Of a stretch of DNA of 64,000 bases, positions 41,073-50,129 are shown piece by piece; position 1 is the stretch's first letter; every line of letters begins with the position of its first letter. The stretch is taken from assembly GCA_023426545.1 (NCBI GenBank), contig JAFAAN010000061.1:93668-157667 (forward strand), in the 5' to 3' direction. Below the pieces are notes generated by a model. It ran no database searches. It was not told where the DNA came from and was given only the letters and a program-made list of their open reading frames with translations. The position numbers and the translations under genes were made by a program. This stretch comes from Pseudomonadota bacterium. GTDB taxonomy: Bacteria > Myxococcota > Myxococcia > Myxococcales > Myxococcaceae.

Positions 41073-42758
41073 CTACCGCCGGCGAGCGCCCTTCTTCGCG
41101 CCACCACGGGAGGCCACCTTCTTCGCCGTGGCCTTGCCAGTCCGCGTGGGGGGATTCTTCGCCGCAGACTTCTTCACAGCGCCCGCCTTGGCGGCGGACT
41201 TCTTCGCCGCCGGCTTCTTCACGCCACCCGCCTTGGCGGGAGTCTTCCTCGCAGCGGACTTCTTCGCCCCACCCGCCTTGGCGGGAGCCTTCTTCGCGGC
41301 GCCCGCCTGGGTGGACTTCTTCGCCGTAGGCTTCGTCGCTCCACCCGTCTTGGCGGAAGCCTTCTTCGCGGCGCCCGCCTGGGTGGACTTCTTCGCCGCT
41401 CCACCCGCCTTGGCCGTAGCCTTCTTCGCAGTTCCTGCCTTGGTGGATTTCTGCGCCGCAGGCTTCGTCGCTCCACCTGCCTTGGCGGTAGCCTTCTTCT
41501 CCGTGGCCTTCGTCGCGGCGCCCACCTTGGCGGACTTCTCTGCCGTAGGCTTCTTCCCGACCGCCGTTCTCACCGAGGCGGTCTTCGCAGCGGCCGGCTT
41601 CTCCACGCCCCCCTTCTTCAGGACGGGAGCTTCCTCCGCTTCGACCTTCACCACGGACTTCCGAGCGGGCGCCTTCTTCGCCGTGGCCTCCCGCGCTTCG
41701 GACTTCCGCGCGCGAGCCCCGCTCGCACCAGGCCCCTGTGGCGCGGCCTCCGCGACGACCGGCTCCGCGGCAGCGGGCTCACGCTCCGGCGCCTTGCTGG
41801 TGGGCGGCTTCTTCGAGAGGCGCTTCTTCTCGGGAGCGGGCTCGACCTCCACCGCCACAGTGGGGGCCTTGCGCGGCGCCCCTCTCGGGAACAGCACGCC
41901 CGCGCCTCCAATCGCGAGCGGTATCTGCTCGGCCTGAGCGGGGCGGGCCTTGCCGGGGCGGGAGGCGCGAGCGCCCTTCCTGCCCTCGTCGTGGCCGCGC
42001 GAGGCCGACGAGAACTCGTCGTATTCGTACTCGAGTTCGCGAACCTCCGCCTCCTCTTCAGCGGCCTCCTCGTCGGCCAGCTCCGCTTCCTCGAGCCGCT
42101 CCTCCTCCTCGGCCTGCGCCTCCTCTCCCTCCGCCTCCGCCTCGAGCGCTTCTTCCTTGGCCTGCGCCTCCTCCGCCTGGGCTGCTTCCTCCTCCTGCGC
42201 CTCCTCGTCGGCCTGGACGCCGGATAGCGCGCCCTGGAGGACCGCGTTCATCGCGCGGGCGAAGGTGCGCTCACCAAAGCTCTCGACCTCCGCCGGGGGG
42301 ACGAGCACGTCGAGCATGTCCCTCAGCGTGCGGTACAGCCGCATCTGCCGCTTCTCGCCCTCCCAGGTGCCGTAGACCCAGTCGTCGCCTTCAAGCGCCT
42401 CGACCCAGCCGGGCAGCGGGCCGCCACCGTCCCCTTGCTCCACCATCGCGGACTTGCGCGAGGCGAAGAGGTGCCGGTGCTGCCCCTTCAAACCGATGCG
42501 CCACAGCCCCGCCGCGGGCAACCCCTCCAGCTTGAGCCGGGTCTTCTCCAGGACGCTCGGGTATCCCACCTCCCCATGCAGGGGGAAGAGACGGACCTCA
42601 CCGTTGAGCTCGCCACCGTTGAACGCCTGATACAGGGAGCTGAGCTCGTCGGGGAATGGAACGCCGCACTCCGTTTCGGCTCGGCGAATCTCCTCGGGAG
42701 GGACGCCAACCGATGATGCCTTTACCGACTTGCGAAGTGCCTCCAACCACTCGTGCAT
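41073..42758 (-). CDS. SUKH (SMI1/KNR4) domain fused to an acidic and a histone H1-like tail
   Basis: A 561-residue three-part protein. Residues 1-165 are a SUKH/SMI1-KNR4 domain (PPEEIRRAETECGVPFPDELSSLYQAFNGG, LHGEVGYPSVLE, GDDWVYGTWEG). Residues about 185-255 are a poly-Glu/Ala acidic segment. Residues about 370-561 are Lys/Ala/Thr/Pro-rich repeats (AKKATAKAGG, KKSTQAGAAKK) like histone H1/AlgP tails. The start is ATG 42758 behind GGAGGGG. SUKH domains bind partner proteins, often toxins; the basic tail suggests nucleic-acid binding. No toxin gene is adjacent. Confidence 0.75.
   Translation of the reverse strand: MHEWLEALRKSVKASSVGVPPEEIRRAETECGVPFPDELSSLYQAFNGGELNGEVRLFPLHGEVGYPSVLEKTRLKLEGLPAAGLWRIGLKGQHRHLFASRKSAMVEQGDGGGPLPGWVEALEGDDWVYGTWEGEKRQMRLYRTLRDMLDVLVPPAEVESFGERTFARAMNAVLQGALSGVQADEEAQEEEAAQAEEAQAKEEALEAEAEGEEAQAEEEERLEEAELADEEAAEEEAEVRELEYEYDEFSSASRGHDEGRKGARASRPGKARPAQAEQIPLAIGGAGVLFPRGAPRKAPTVAVEVEPAPEKKRLSKKPPTSKAPEREPAAAEPVVAEAAPQGPGASGARARKSEAREATAKKAPARKSVVKVEAEEAPVLKKGGVEKPAAAKTASVRTAVGKKPTAEKSAKVGAATKATEKKATAKAGGATKPAAQKSTKAGTAKKATAKAGGAAKKSTQAGAAKKASAKTGGATKPTAKKSTQAGAAKKAPAKAGGAKKSAARKTPAKAGGVKKPAAKKSAAKAGAVKKSAAKNPPTRTGKATAKKVASRGGAKKGARRR
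41085..41560 (-). repeat. Degenerate tandem repeats encoding the Lys/Ala-rich tail
   Basis: About 475 bases of imperfect short repeats built from GCCKTTCTTCGC-type units (plus strand) encode the histone H1-like tail of the SUKH-fusion protein. Units of roughly 12-26 codons recur, for example KKSTQAGAAKK twice and AKAGGA at least four times. Such a tract is prone to length change by slippage or recombination. Confidence 0.65.
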
Positions 42759-43328
42759 GACCCCTCCACGACATCCAGTCGCCCAACCTTACGGCGGCTG
42801 TGCCCTCCTGCGCAGCGCGCGCGTTGGCTTTTGATGACACCGCGCCAGAGCTGATCCAAACCACTCCTGCTGGCAGGACGGCTCGCGCGGCGTACAGACA
42901 TACCTTGAAAACCCGTGGTCCCCTCCCAAGCCATCCCTTCCCACGGAGAAGTGACGTCCCCGTGCGGGTGTAGCGCCTCCCTCGGCCGCCTCCGCGAGTC
43001 CACGCGCCAGGGCGCTCCAGGCCGTCCGCTGATCCACGTCCGCCGCATGAAGCATCTGAGCCCGAGCAGCGGCCTCCCCGCCAGACCGCCCGGGGCCCGG
43101 CCGAAATACTTGACGATACGCGGCTTCTGACTCCACGAGCAGGCTGGAAGCGGCCCCTCCTTCGAACGATACGGTGCCTTGCGCGGTGGCGCTCCAGGGT
43201 GTGCATGTGGCGGAGAGCCCGCGCCAGCGAGGCGCCAGCTACGCCTGAATGATGGCGGGCGGAGGCCTTGAGCGGCGCGCCCCATGCGCAGGTTGAAGGC
43301 GGCACACGAGCCCGTTAGGCAGGAGGCC
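42759..43328. other. 570-base spacer with no convincing gene
   Basis: Frames crossing this stretch lack strong ribosome sites and the high G/C third-position bias of genes here. Base composition is slightly less GC-rich than neighbouring coding DNA. A TTGACGAT hexamer at 43109-43116 lacks a partner. It must contain the promoters of the divergent SUKH-fusion and thioredoxin genes. Confidence 0.4.
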
Positions 43329-43685
43329 ATGGCACATCCCGTGAGCTACGAAGGGACGACGGAGAACTTCGACCAACTGGTCCTGGAGCCCAAGGGCGAG
43401 CTGGTGGTCGTGGACTTCTGGGGTGACGGCTGCCCGAACTGCGAAATCTACGCGGCGGCCGAGCCCGAACTGCTGGCGGAGCTGGACGGTGCACCGATGC
43501 GCGTCGTGAAGGTGAACGCCTACCAGCACGAGGACCTGGCGCGACGTTTCGGCCTCTTCGGCATCCCGACGTTCCTGCTCTTCCGCGAGGGCAAGCTCCT
43601 CGGGAAGATGAGCCAGTACTACGGAAAGGCGTACTTTCTGGGCGTCGTGCGCGACCACCTGCCGAAGCCCCAGGGGCGGGCCTGA
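43329..43685 (+). CDS. Thioredoxin-like protein
   Basis: A 118-residue cytoplasmic thioredoxin fold with active site CPNC (Cys 35 and 38, FWGDGCPNCEI) and cis-Pro in FGIPTFLLF. The CPNC motif and Gly-Asp-Gly in place of WAPWC suggest a specialised oxidoreductase rather than the housekeeping thioredoxin. The start is set by CAGGAGG just before ATG 43329; the open frame upstream is not family-like. Confidence 0.85.
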   Translation: MAHPVSYEGTTENFDQLVLEPKGELVVVDFWGDGCPNCEIYAAAEPELLAELDGAPMRVVKVNAYQHEDLARRFGLFGIPTFLLFREGKLLGKMSQYYGKAYFLGVVRDHLPKPQGRA

Positions 43686-43772
43686 TGCCTCACCTCATGC
43701 ACACGCCCCGGCGGGCCCTGCTGCTCAATGTCGCGCAGGGCCACGCGAGCGACGCCGATACACGGCACCCAG

Positions 43773-43786
43773 CTCGATAAATCGAG
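43773..43786. promoter_or_regulatory. Short CTCGAT inverted repeat between convergent genes
   Basis: CTCGAT-AA-ATCGAG, a 14-base palindrome in the 149-base gap between the thioredoxin gene and the ankyrin gene, both ending here. A second hairpin GGCCCTGC/GCAGGGCC lies about 30 bases to the left. Either may terminate transcription. Confidence 0.3.
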
Positions 43787-43834
43787 ACGGCACCGGCCCG
43801 CGGCGCGCACACCGGCGGGCCTCCGCCGCCCCGG

Positions 43835-45826
43835 CTACACGCGCACGGTCCCATCCTTGCGCAGCACCTTGAACAGCTTGTCCCGGTCCAACGCCTTCGC
43901 GGCGAAGGCGCGCGACACGAAGAGCTTCTTGAGCGCCGCGTCCGAGGCGTCGAACTCGCCGTTCTCGAAGTAGTGCTTCGCCTTCACCTGGGCTTGCACG
44001 TCGTGCTCATCCGCGATGACCACGTCCGCCTTCAGCACGCCGCCCACGCGGAGCGATGCGTCGCTGCCGTGGCCCCACACCACCTGGGCCTCCAGGTCCT
44101 TGCCCACGATGAGCTCGCCGTCCGTGTCCACCCCCGTGGCGCGCAGCGTGCCGCCCACCGCGAGCATCCCCTCGCCGCCCGCGTTACGCAGCACGCCTTC
44201 CACCGTGAGGTTCCCCGTCACGAGCAGCGGTCCATCGAGGTGCACGTCGCCCTTCACCATCAGGTCCCCACGCACGAAGCGCGGCGGCTTGGACAGGCGC
44301 GGCGCCTTCTCCTCCGAGGGCAGCACGTCGCGCGCGAGCTCCACCACCGCCATGGCCGTCCAGGGCGTCGCGCCCTGGAGCGCGGCCGCGAGCTGGTCCC
44401 ACGACGTGGCGCCCCGCAGCTCCAGCCCCTTCAGGACCTGCTCGACGCCGTCCACGTCCGCGTCCTCGAAGTACCAGGCCTTGAGCAGCGCCTTGCGCCG
44501 CCGCGCGAGCGCCTCCAGCAGGGGCTGCACATCGAGCGCGCCCGCCTTGCCCTTGGAAGCCTTGGCTCCCAGGAGCTGGGCCAGATGCGCCTGCTTGTGA
44601 TTCAGGGCCTCCTGCGCGGGCGTCTGTCCACCTCCGTCCTTGCGCGTGGCGTCCGCCCCCGCCTGGAGCAGGACCTCGATGACAGGCCCCCGGTCCTTGA
44701 AGCGCGCGTGCTGGTGCAGCGGCGTCCAGCCCTTGCCCGCGTTGGGATGGGCCCCCGCGTCGATGAGCGCCCTGGCCACGTCGACCCGCCGCGCATTGAA
44801 GAGCGCCGTCCGTCCTGACTTGTCGAGCGCGTCCACGGGCACGCCCGCCTTCGCCAGCGGGGCGATGCAGGACACGCCGTCGTACTCGGCCGCGGCGTGG
44901 AGCGGCGTGGACTTCTCCGCGTCGACGGCGGCCGGCGACAGTCCCAGGCGGAGCAGCTCCGCCACCAGCGCCGCGTCGTCCACCATGGCGGCGAGGTGGA
45001 GCGCGCCGCGCTTGTCGGAATCCCGCGCCTCCAGGTCCGCCCCCAACGCCACCAGGGCCAGCACCCGGCCCGTGCGGCTTCTTCCTCCGAAGCCAGGGCC
45101 GAAGAACGGCTCCGCATCCAACCCCGCCGCGAGCAGGAGCGCCTCATCCAGCGCCTTGCCCTTCCGCCCCTTGGGGCGTGCCGCGGGCTTCTGCTTCCGC
45201 AGCCAGTCCAGGAAGCCCGCATCGGAGAAGGCGCCCTCCAGCCCCTGGAAGTTGAGCGGGTCGTCGTCATCCATCACGCCTTGGGCGCGCATGTCGGGAG
45301 ACGCCTCCACCATGGCGAGCAACTGACGGTAGCCCTGCTCCTTCTTCCCCTGCGTCAGCGCGCGCCAGGCTTCGAGCCCCCGGCGCCCACGGGCATGGTC
45401 CGGGAGTGGCCGCAGGCTGTCGGCCTCGTCCAGCGCTGCCTCCACCTCATCGAGCTGAGCCTTCGCTGGCGTGTGCCGCACCAGGTCCTCCGCCCACTGG
45501 CTCAAGGCCAGCGAGCGCGCCCTCTGGGCGGGCGTCAACTTGCCACCGGGCCGCGTGCCTCGCGTCAGCTCGAGGATGCGGTCACGAAGCTGCCAGTGCT
45601 CGGTCTTCAGCTCGCGCGCCCAGCGATGGGGCTCCAGGCGCCGCGTCGAGTCCAGGGCCCAGTTCAGGGAGTGGAGCCCCAGCAGGTGCTCGGGGTCCGC
45701 CGCCACCACCTCGCGCAGCATTGGAATCGCCCTGTCCAGTTGCGGCGGCTCCTCGTCCAGCAGCCTGTCCGCTTTCTTCATCCATGCAGCGACATCGACC
45801 TTCTTCGGAGCCTGGTTCCGTGACAT
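43835..45826 (-). CDS. Ankyrin-repeat protein with a bactofilin-like C-terminus
   Basis: A 663-residue protein in three parts: a helical N-terminus (about 1-205), roughly six ankyrin repeats (about 235-440, e.g. DKRGALHLAAMVDDAALVAELLRLGLSP, KSTPLHAAAEYDG, KSGRTALFNARRVDVARALIDAGAHPN) and a C-terminal right-handed beta-helix-like segment (GDLMVKGDVHLDGPLLVTGNLTVEGVLRNAGG, VGGTLRATGVDTDGELIVGKDL) like bactofilin/polymer-forming domains. The combination suggests a scaffold linking binding partners to a filament. ATG 45826 is preferred; earlier in-frame codons are unsupported. Confidence 0.75.
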   Translation of the reverse strand: MSRNQAPKKVDVAAWMKKADRLLDEEPPQLDRAIPMLREVVAADPEHLLGLHSLNWALDSTRRLEPHRWARELKTEHWQLRDRILELTRGTRPGGKLTPAQRARSLALSQWAEDLVRHTPAKAQLDEVEAALDEADSLRPLPDHARGRRGLEAWRALTQGKKEQGYRQLLAMVEASPDMRAQGVMDDDDPLNFQGLEGAFSDAGFLDWLRKQKPAARPKGRKGKALDEALLLAAGLDAEPFFGPGFGGRSRTGRVLALVALGADLEARDSDKRGALHLAAMVDDAALVAELLRLGLSPAAVDAEKSTPLHAAAEYDGVSCIAPLAKAGVPVDALDKSGRTALFNARRVDVARALIDAGAHPNAGKGWTPLHQHARFKDRGPVIEVLLQAGADATRKDGGGQTPAQEALNHKQAHLAQLLGAKASKGKAGALDVQPLLEALARRRKALLKAWYFEDADVDGVEQVLKGLELRGATSWDQLAAALQGATPWTAMAVVELARDVLPSEEKAPRLSKPPRFVRGDLMVKGDVHLDGPLLVTGNLTVEGVLRNAGGEGMLAVGGTLRATGVDTDGELIVGKDLEAQVVWGHGSDASLRVGGVLKADVVIADEHDVQAQVKAKHYFENGEFDASDAALKKLFVSRAFAAKALDRDKLFKVLRKDGTVRV

Positions 45827-46045
45827 GGCGCGGAAACCTGCCACGAGACGAAGACAGGCGCGCGAGGAACCTTCCGGGCGCAGACCCCCAGCAAGCATCG
45901 GATTCTCATGCGCTCAAACGCTGGCATGCCCACTGCTTGTTCGCGGCCCTCGAAGCCAACCCCACGCACTCCTGATTCGAGGACAACGCTTCGCCGTCCG
46001 GCCCTTGACCCTCGCGACTGCGCGGCGGGCGCGCCTGACGGGCGT

Positions 46046-47902
46046 TCAGTCCCGGTAACCGCGCGCCTGCAAGCGGAACAGGTGCGCGTAGCGTCCGTCC
46101 TTCGCCATCAGCTCATCGTGGCTGCCCAGCTCGTCCACCTGCCCGTTGTGGAGCACGGCGATCTGGTCCGCCATGCGCACCGTGGAGAAGCGGTGTGAAA
46201 TCACAATCGCGATCCGGTCCGCGGCCAGCGCCTGGAAGCGCTCGAACAGCGCGTGCTCCGCCTCGGCGTCGATGCTGGCCGTGGGCTCGTCCAGAATCAG
46301 CACCTCCGCGTCGTCGCGCATGAAGGCCCGAGCCACCGCCAGCTTCTGCCACTGGCCCGCCGACAGCTCCTGCCCCTTCTCGAACCAGCCGCCCAGCATC
46401 GTGTCGTACTGCTGCGGCAGCGCGGCAATCACGCCGCTCGCCCCGCCCTCCTCCGCCGCCTTCGAGATGCGGCCGCGGTCCTCCAGCGCCGGCACGTGCC
46501 CCAGGCCGATGTTCTCCGCCACGTTGAACTGGTAGCGCACGAAGTCCTGGAACACCGCCCCGAAGCGGCCGCGCAGGTCCTCCACGTCCATGTCCTTCAG
46601 GTTGACACCGCCGTAGAGGATGTCGCCCTCCACCGGCTCGTACAGGCGCAGGAGCAGCTTCACCAGCGTGCTCTTCCCCGCCCCGTTCTCCCCCACCAGC
46701 GCCAGCTTCTGCCCCGGCTTCAGCGTCAGCGACACGTTCCTCAGCGCCCAGGCCTCCTTCCCCGGATAGCGGAAGGACACGTCGCGCAGCTCGATGGTGC
46801 TGTCATGCCCTCGCGGGGGGGAGCGCGGCGGAAGCACGCGCGTCGCCTCGCCGCTGGTGGGGATGTCCAGGTACGCGAACAGGTTGCTCATGAAGAGCGC
46901 GTCCTCGTACATGGAGCCCACGCTGGTGAGGATGCCCTGGAACGCGGCCTGCCCCTGACGGAACACGCTCAGGTACAGCACCATGTCGCCCACGGTGATT
47001 CCCCCGCCCGCCGCGCGGCCCGCCACCAGCAGGTAGCAGCTGTAGAACGCGCCCAGTGAGAGCACCCCCAGCCCGAGCCCCCAGCCCATCCGCCGGAAGG
47101 CCAGCGCCCGGTCCTCCGCGAAGAACTTCTGGAAGAGCGTGCGGTAGCGCCCCAGCACCAGCGGCCCCAACCCGAAGAGCTTCACCTCCTTCACGTGGCT
47201 GTCCCGCGTGAGGATCCACTCCAGGTAGTTCAGCTTGCGCCCCTCCGGCGCCCGCCACGAGTAGAGCCGGAAGCCCTCCATCGCCAGCCGTGCCTCGGCG
47301 ATGAAGGCCGGCACCGACGCGGCCACCAGCACCACCACGCTCCACGGCGACAGCGACACCAGCAGCGCGGCGAAGGTGCCCAGGGTGATGGTGTTCCGGA
47401 CGATGGAGAACGCCTGCGTCACCAGCGACAGCGGCCGGCTGTTCGCCTCGCGCCGGGCGTTCTGCATCTTGTCGTAGGTGGCCGAGTCCTCGAAGTGGCG
47501 CAGCTCCAGCGCCAACGCCTTTTCGAGGATGCGCTCGTTGAGCAGGTTCCCCAGGTTGGCGCGCAGCAGCTCGCGCGTCAGCGTCAGCCCGCGGTCCACC
47601 AGCGCCGAGCCCAGCATCAGCCCGAACTCCAGCCCGACCAGGCCGTACACCCGCGAGCGGGCCTCCAGCGAGCCCTGCGACGCCGCCACCACCGTGTCCA
47701 CGATGAGCTTGCCCACCCAGGCGATGGCCGCGGGCAGCAGCGCCGCCACCAGCGTCAGCGCGCCCAGCACCAGCGCGCCGCGGGGACTCGCCTGCCAGAA
47801 GAGCCGGAAGGTTCCAGGGAGCTGCTTGAAGAGGCTGCCCGCGTTCTGGAAGCGGGCCTTGAGCGACAACGGGGCGACGGCGACGGGGGGACGAGGAGAC
47901 AC
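46046..47902 (-). CDS. ABC exporter (permease-ATPase half transporter)
   Basis: A 618-residue fused exporter. The first 330 residues hold about six membrane helices, including LVLGALTLVAALLPAAIAWV and YSWRAPEGRKLNYLEWILTRDSHVKEVKLFGL as a coupling helix. The ATPase has Walker A GENGAGKST, Q loop near FQDF, signature LSAGQ (instead of LSGGQ), Walker B VLILDEPTASID and switch His in ISHRFS. It probably acts as a homodimer exporting a lipid, peptide or drug. It begins 35 bases after the stress-protein gene on the same strand. Confidence 0.85.
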   Translation of the reverse strand: MSPRPPVAVAPLSLKARFQNAGSLFKQLPGTFRLFWQASPRGALVLGALTLVAALLPAAIAWVGKLIVDTVVAASQGSLEARSRVYGLVGLEFGLMLGSALVDRGLTLTRELLRANLGNLLNERILEKALALELRHFEDSATYDKMQNARREANSRPLSLVTQAFSIVRNTITLGTFAALLVSLSPWSVVVLVAASVPAFIAEARLAMEGFRLYSWRAPEGRKLNYLEWILTRDSHVKEVKLFGLGPLVLGRYRTLFQKFFAEDRALAFRRMGWGLGLGVLSLGAFYSCYLLVAGRAAGGGITVGDMVLYLSVFRQGQAAFQGILTSVGSMYEDALFMSNLFAYLDIPTSGEATRVLPPRSPPRGHDSTIELRDVSFRYPGKEAWALRNVSLTLKPGQKLALVGENGAGKSTLVKLLLRLYEPVEGDILYGGVNLKDMDVEDLRGRFGAVFQDFVRYQFNVAENIGLGHVPALEDRGRISKAAEEGGASGVIAALPQQYDTMLGGWFEKGQELSAGQWQKLAVARAFMRDDAEVLILDEPTASIDAEAEHALFERFQALAADRIAIVISHRFSTVRMADQIAVLHNGQVDELGSHDELMAKDGRYAHLFRLQARGYRD

Positions 47903-47937
47903 GGTCCGCGTTCATAACGCGGACCGGGCACCTCCGC

Positions 47938-48876
47938 TCAGGATGCGGGGGGCAGGTGGCGCGACACCAGCACGTCGCACCCCGCGCGCGCCAGCACCTG
48001 CTCGGTCAGCGGCGTCCGCGCCTCCACCGCGGACATCGCCAGCGCCAGCAGGTCCGAGCGCTGCTCCGACGCCTCCGACAGGATGCCCTCGGCGGGCTCA
48101 CCGCACCGCACCCGCACCTCCAGCTCGCGGCCCGTCTCGCGGTAGGGCGCGAGGAAGCGGCCCAGCGCCACCCGCGCCTGGTACTCCCGCTCCTGCCGCA
48201 GGCGCAGCCACCGCTCGGCCGGCGCGTCGGCATGGCGCAGCGCGGCCTCTTCCTCGCCCGTGTCCGCCACGTGCAACACGCCCACGGGCGCCGGCGCCGG
48301 GCACAGCCGGAGCGTCAGCTCCAGCGCCCTGCGCGACTCGCGCGAGAAGTCCACCGCCACCAGCGGCCGCCCGTAGGCCCGCACCGGATGCGGCACCACC
48401 ACCAGCACGGAGGCTCCCAGCCCGCGCACCATGCGCCGCACCATGGAGTCCTCAGCCAACTCGCGCACCGGGTACGTCACGTGAGGACGGCCGAGCACCA
48501 CCAGCTCGGCGCCCAGCGACCGCGACAGCGCGGACACCGCCTCCACCGGGTCGCCCGAGTGGAGCTCCTCCTGCACCTCGACATCCACCCGGTTGCGGAG
48601 CCGCCTGCACACGGAGGCCACCGCCTTGCGCAGGCAGCGCTCGCCTGACACGGAGCCGCCGGGCCCCGCCTGTCCATCCAGGGCCGGGGTCACGTGCAGC
48701 ACGCAGAAGACGCTCCCGTGCGCCAGCGGCAGGCGGAGCGCGCGCGCCAGGGCGAACTCGGAGCGCAGCGAGAAGTCCGTCCCCACGACCACCCGCGAGA
48801 GCCCCCGCTGACCTCGCGCCAACCCCGCGGGCAGCAGCGGAAACGCCGTGTTCGAGAAAACCTGTGGCGACCTCAT
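47938..48876 (-). CDS. Tandem universal stress protein (UspA) domains
   Basis: A 312-residue cytoplasmic protein of two UspA-like domains, about residues 28-160 (VVVGTDFSLRSEFALARAL, LGAELVVLGRP) and 168-309 (PLVAVDFSRESRRALELTLRL, LLALAMS...CDVLVS). The classic ATP-binding G-x2-G-x9-G(S/T) motif is not intact in either half, so it may be of the non-ATP type. The start ATG 48876 has a G-rich ribosome region. It heads a minus-strand run with the ABC exporter. Confidence 0.8.
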   Translation of the reverse strand: MRSPQVFSNTAFPLLPAGLARGQRGLSRVVVGTDFSLRSEFALARALRLPLAHGSVFCVLHVTPALDGQAGPGGSVSGERCLRKAVASVCRRLRNRVDVEVQEELHSGDPVEAVSALSRSLGAELVVLGRPHVTYPVRELAEDSMVRRMVRGLGASVLVVVPHPVRAYGRPLVAVDFSRESRRALELTLRLCPAPAPVGVLHVADTGEEEAALRHADAPAERWLRLRQEREYQARVALGRFLAPYRETGRELEVRVRCGEPAEGILSEASEQRSDLLALAMSAVEARTPLTEQVLARAGCDVLVSRHLPPAS

Positions 48877-49384
48877 CGCAACGCCCCTTTCCTTCCGCCA
48901 GGCGCACCTTGTCAGTGAGTGTGTAGCGGTGGAGGTGATGCCTCGCCGCATCCCGGGGCGACTGGCCGCTCCGCCGCTTCGCGAGCAGAGCCACCGTCCG
49001 AGGCGGTGGCCCGCACACCACCAAGATTCGGGTGTCGTGGCGCGGGCGCCATCCGGCCCGGCGTGCCGCAACGTCCGCTGCCAGCCAGCCATCCCCCGGC
49101 GACGCTCCGCGCCTTCCGGGAAGACTTTTCGGGGGTGCGATGAAACGAGACGTTCGTCACGTCATCGGCGGGCCCTGAAAAAACTCCAGCGGCGCGACGG
49201 CCGGCTGCGCACGGGGCACGGGCGGGCAGGCGTCCTCCACGGGGCTTGGCCTGCTTGGCACGTCCAGCACCCGACAGAAACGCCTGGGGGACCCCGGCCG
49301 ATACTTTGCAGAGAGGTCCGGCGGGCAGCGCCGGGTGGAGTGGGTGGCGGGTCGGGCGGAACGCTGGAGAAGGGGGACGTGCCA
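48877..49384. other. Divergent spacer upstream of the stress protein and small ORF
   Basis: About 500 bases with no supported gene. Proline/arginine-rich frames cross it but are probably shadows. It should hold the divergent promoters; no clear -35/-10 pairs or repeats are visible. Confidence 0.35.
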
Positions 49385-49543
49385 ATGCGCGGAGTCATCA
49401 CCGGACGAGAGGTGGTCGCCAACCTGGGGCTCATCTACCGGGAGTTCGGGACGGGCTGCGTGCTGCGCTGCCTGTGGGTCATGTTGAGCGGGAAGACGAC
49501 GACGTTCCTCGAGGTGGCATGTCCACCGTTGGAGAAGCGGTAG
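49385..49543 (+). CDS. 52-residue hydrophobic small protein
   Basis: ATG 49385 lies behind AGAAGGGGG and encodes 52 residues from MRGVITGREVVANLGLIY to CPPLEKR, with a Cys pair (GCVLRC), aromatic residues and one 20-residue hydrophobic patch. Composition and codon use are gene-like, and a perfect 14-base-pair hairpin ends the transcript. It may be an inner-membrane or regulatory small protein; no family is recognised. Confidence 0.55.
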   Translation: MRGVITGREVVANLGLIYREFGTGCVLRCLWVMLSGKTTTFLEVACPPLEKR

Positions 49544-49551
49544 CAACGACA

Positions 49552-49582
49552 CGGGCCGCGAGGAGGTGCTCCTCGCGGCCCG
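49552..49582. terminator. Strong hairpin between the 52-residue gene and the CsbD gene
   Basis: A perfect 14-base-pair stem (CGGGCCGCGAGGAG with CTCCTCGCGGCCCG) and a three-base loop, followed by GAATCCTT. It stands between convergent genes and can terminate both. It is the longest perfect dyad I found in the window. Confidence 0.65.
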
Positions 49583-49627
49583 AATCCTTCCTACCTCCAA
49601 CGGGCCCGGCCGACGCCGGGCAGGCCG

Positions 49628-49819
49628 CTAGGGCTCGTCCCGGCGCGGCTTGTCGGAGTCGACCGCGTCCTTGATGGCGCGCTTGGCGTCCTCCACCTTC
49701 CCCTTGATGGCGCCCTTGGCGGAGTCACGCTTGCCCTCGGCCTCCAGCTCACGGTCGCCGCTCGCGACGCCGGCCACTTCCTTGATCTTGCCCTTGGCCT
49801 TGTCGGTCCACTCGCCCAT
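49628..49819 (-). CDS. CsbD-family stress protein
   Basis: A 63-residue hydrophilic protein with the CsbD signature (DKAKGKIKEVAGVASGDRELEAEGKRDSAKG). CsbD proteins are small general-stress proteins of unknown biochemistry. The start is ATG 49819 behind AAGGAG. It ends beside the strong hairpin and is probably monocistronic. Confidence 0.88.
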   Translation of the reverse strand: MGEWTDKAKGKIKEVAGVASGDRELEAEGKRDSAKGAIKGKVEDAKRAIKDAVDSDKPRRDEP

Positions 49820-50129
49820 GACGGGTCTCCTTTCACTGCAGACAGCACGTTGGAGCCAGAGTCTGGGCACGCCGCGAAGGGCCCGCAGGGAGGCCCCGCC
49901 CACCTGCCCGGGCCCCCTCCGGGCAGAACCCCGCGCCTCCGCTCCACGCAGAGGCGCCGTGCCCGGGACGCCAGTTCAAACATGCAATTCATGCTTTACA
50001 TGTCAGACAATCTCATCGCGTGGCTGCATTTCCATACAGGCTGCAGGAGGCGGAGCGTGGCTGGACATTGACGGCGAGCATTTCGGGTCGCACGCTGGGG
50101 TCACCGCAACCCAGGAGCCCTGCGTCCCG
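49820..50129. promoter_or_regulatory. Divergent promoter region of csbD-like and MCP genes
   Basis: 310 bases without a gene. An AT-rich island at about 49976-50020 contains CATGC repeats and TTTACATG, the best promoter-like patch here. A TTGTCTGACAT motif reads on the minus strand. Which gene each element serves cannot be told. Confidence 0.4.

Noticed and set aside
42722..42934. Minus-strand 70-codon frame with a GGGAAGGG site next to the SUKH-fusion start
   Set aside because: Codon usage lacks the local G/C third-base bias and it overlaps the start of the SUKH-fusion gene.
49260..49280. TGGCAC-like sequence resembling a sigma-54 promoter
   Set aside because: The -12 element (TTGC) is missing at the required spacing, so it does not fit sigma-54.
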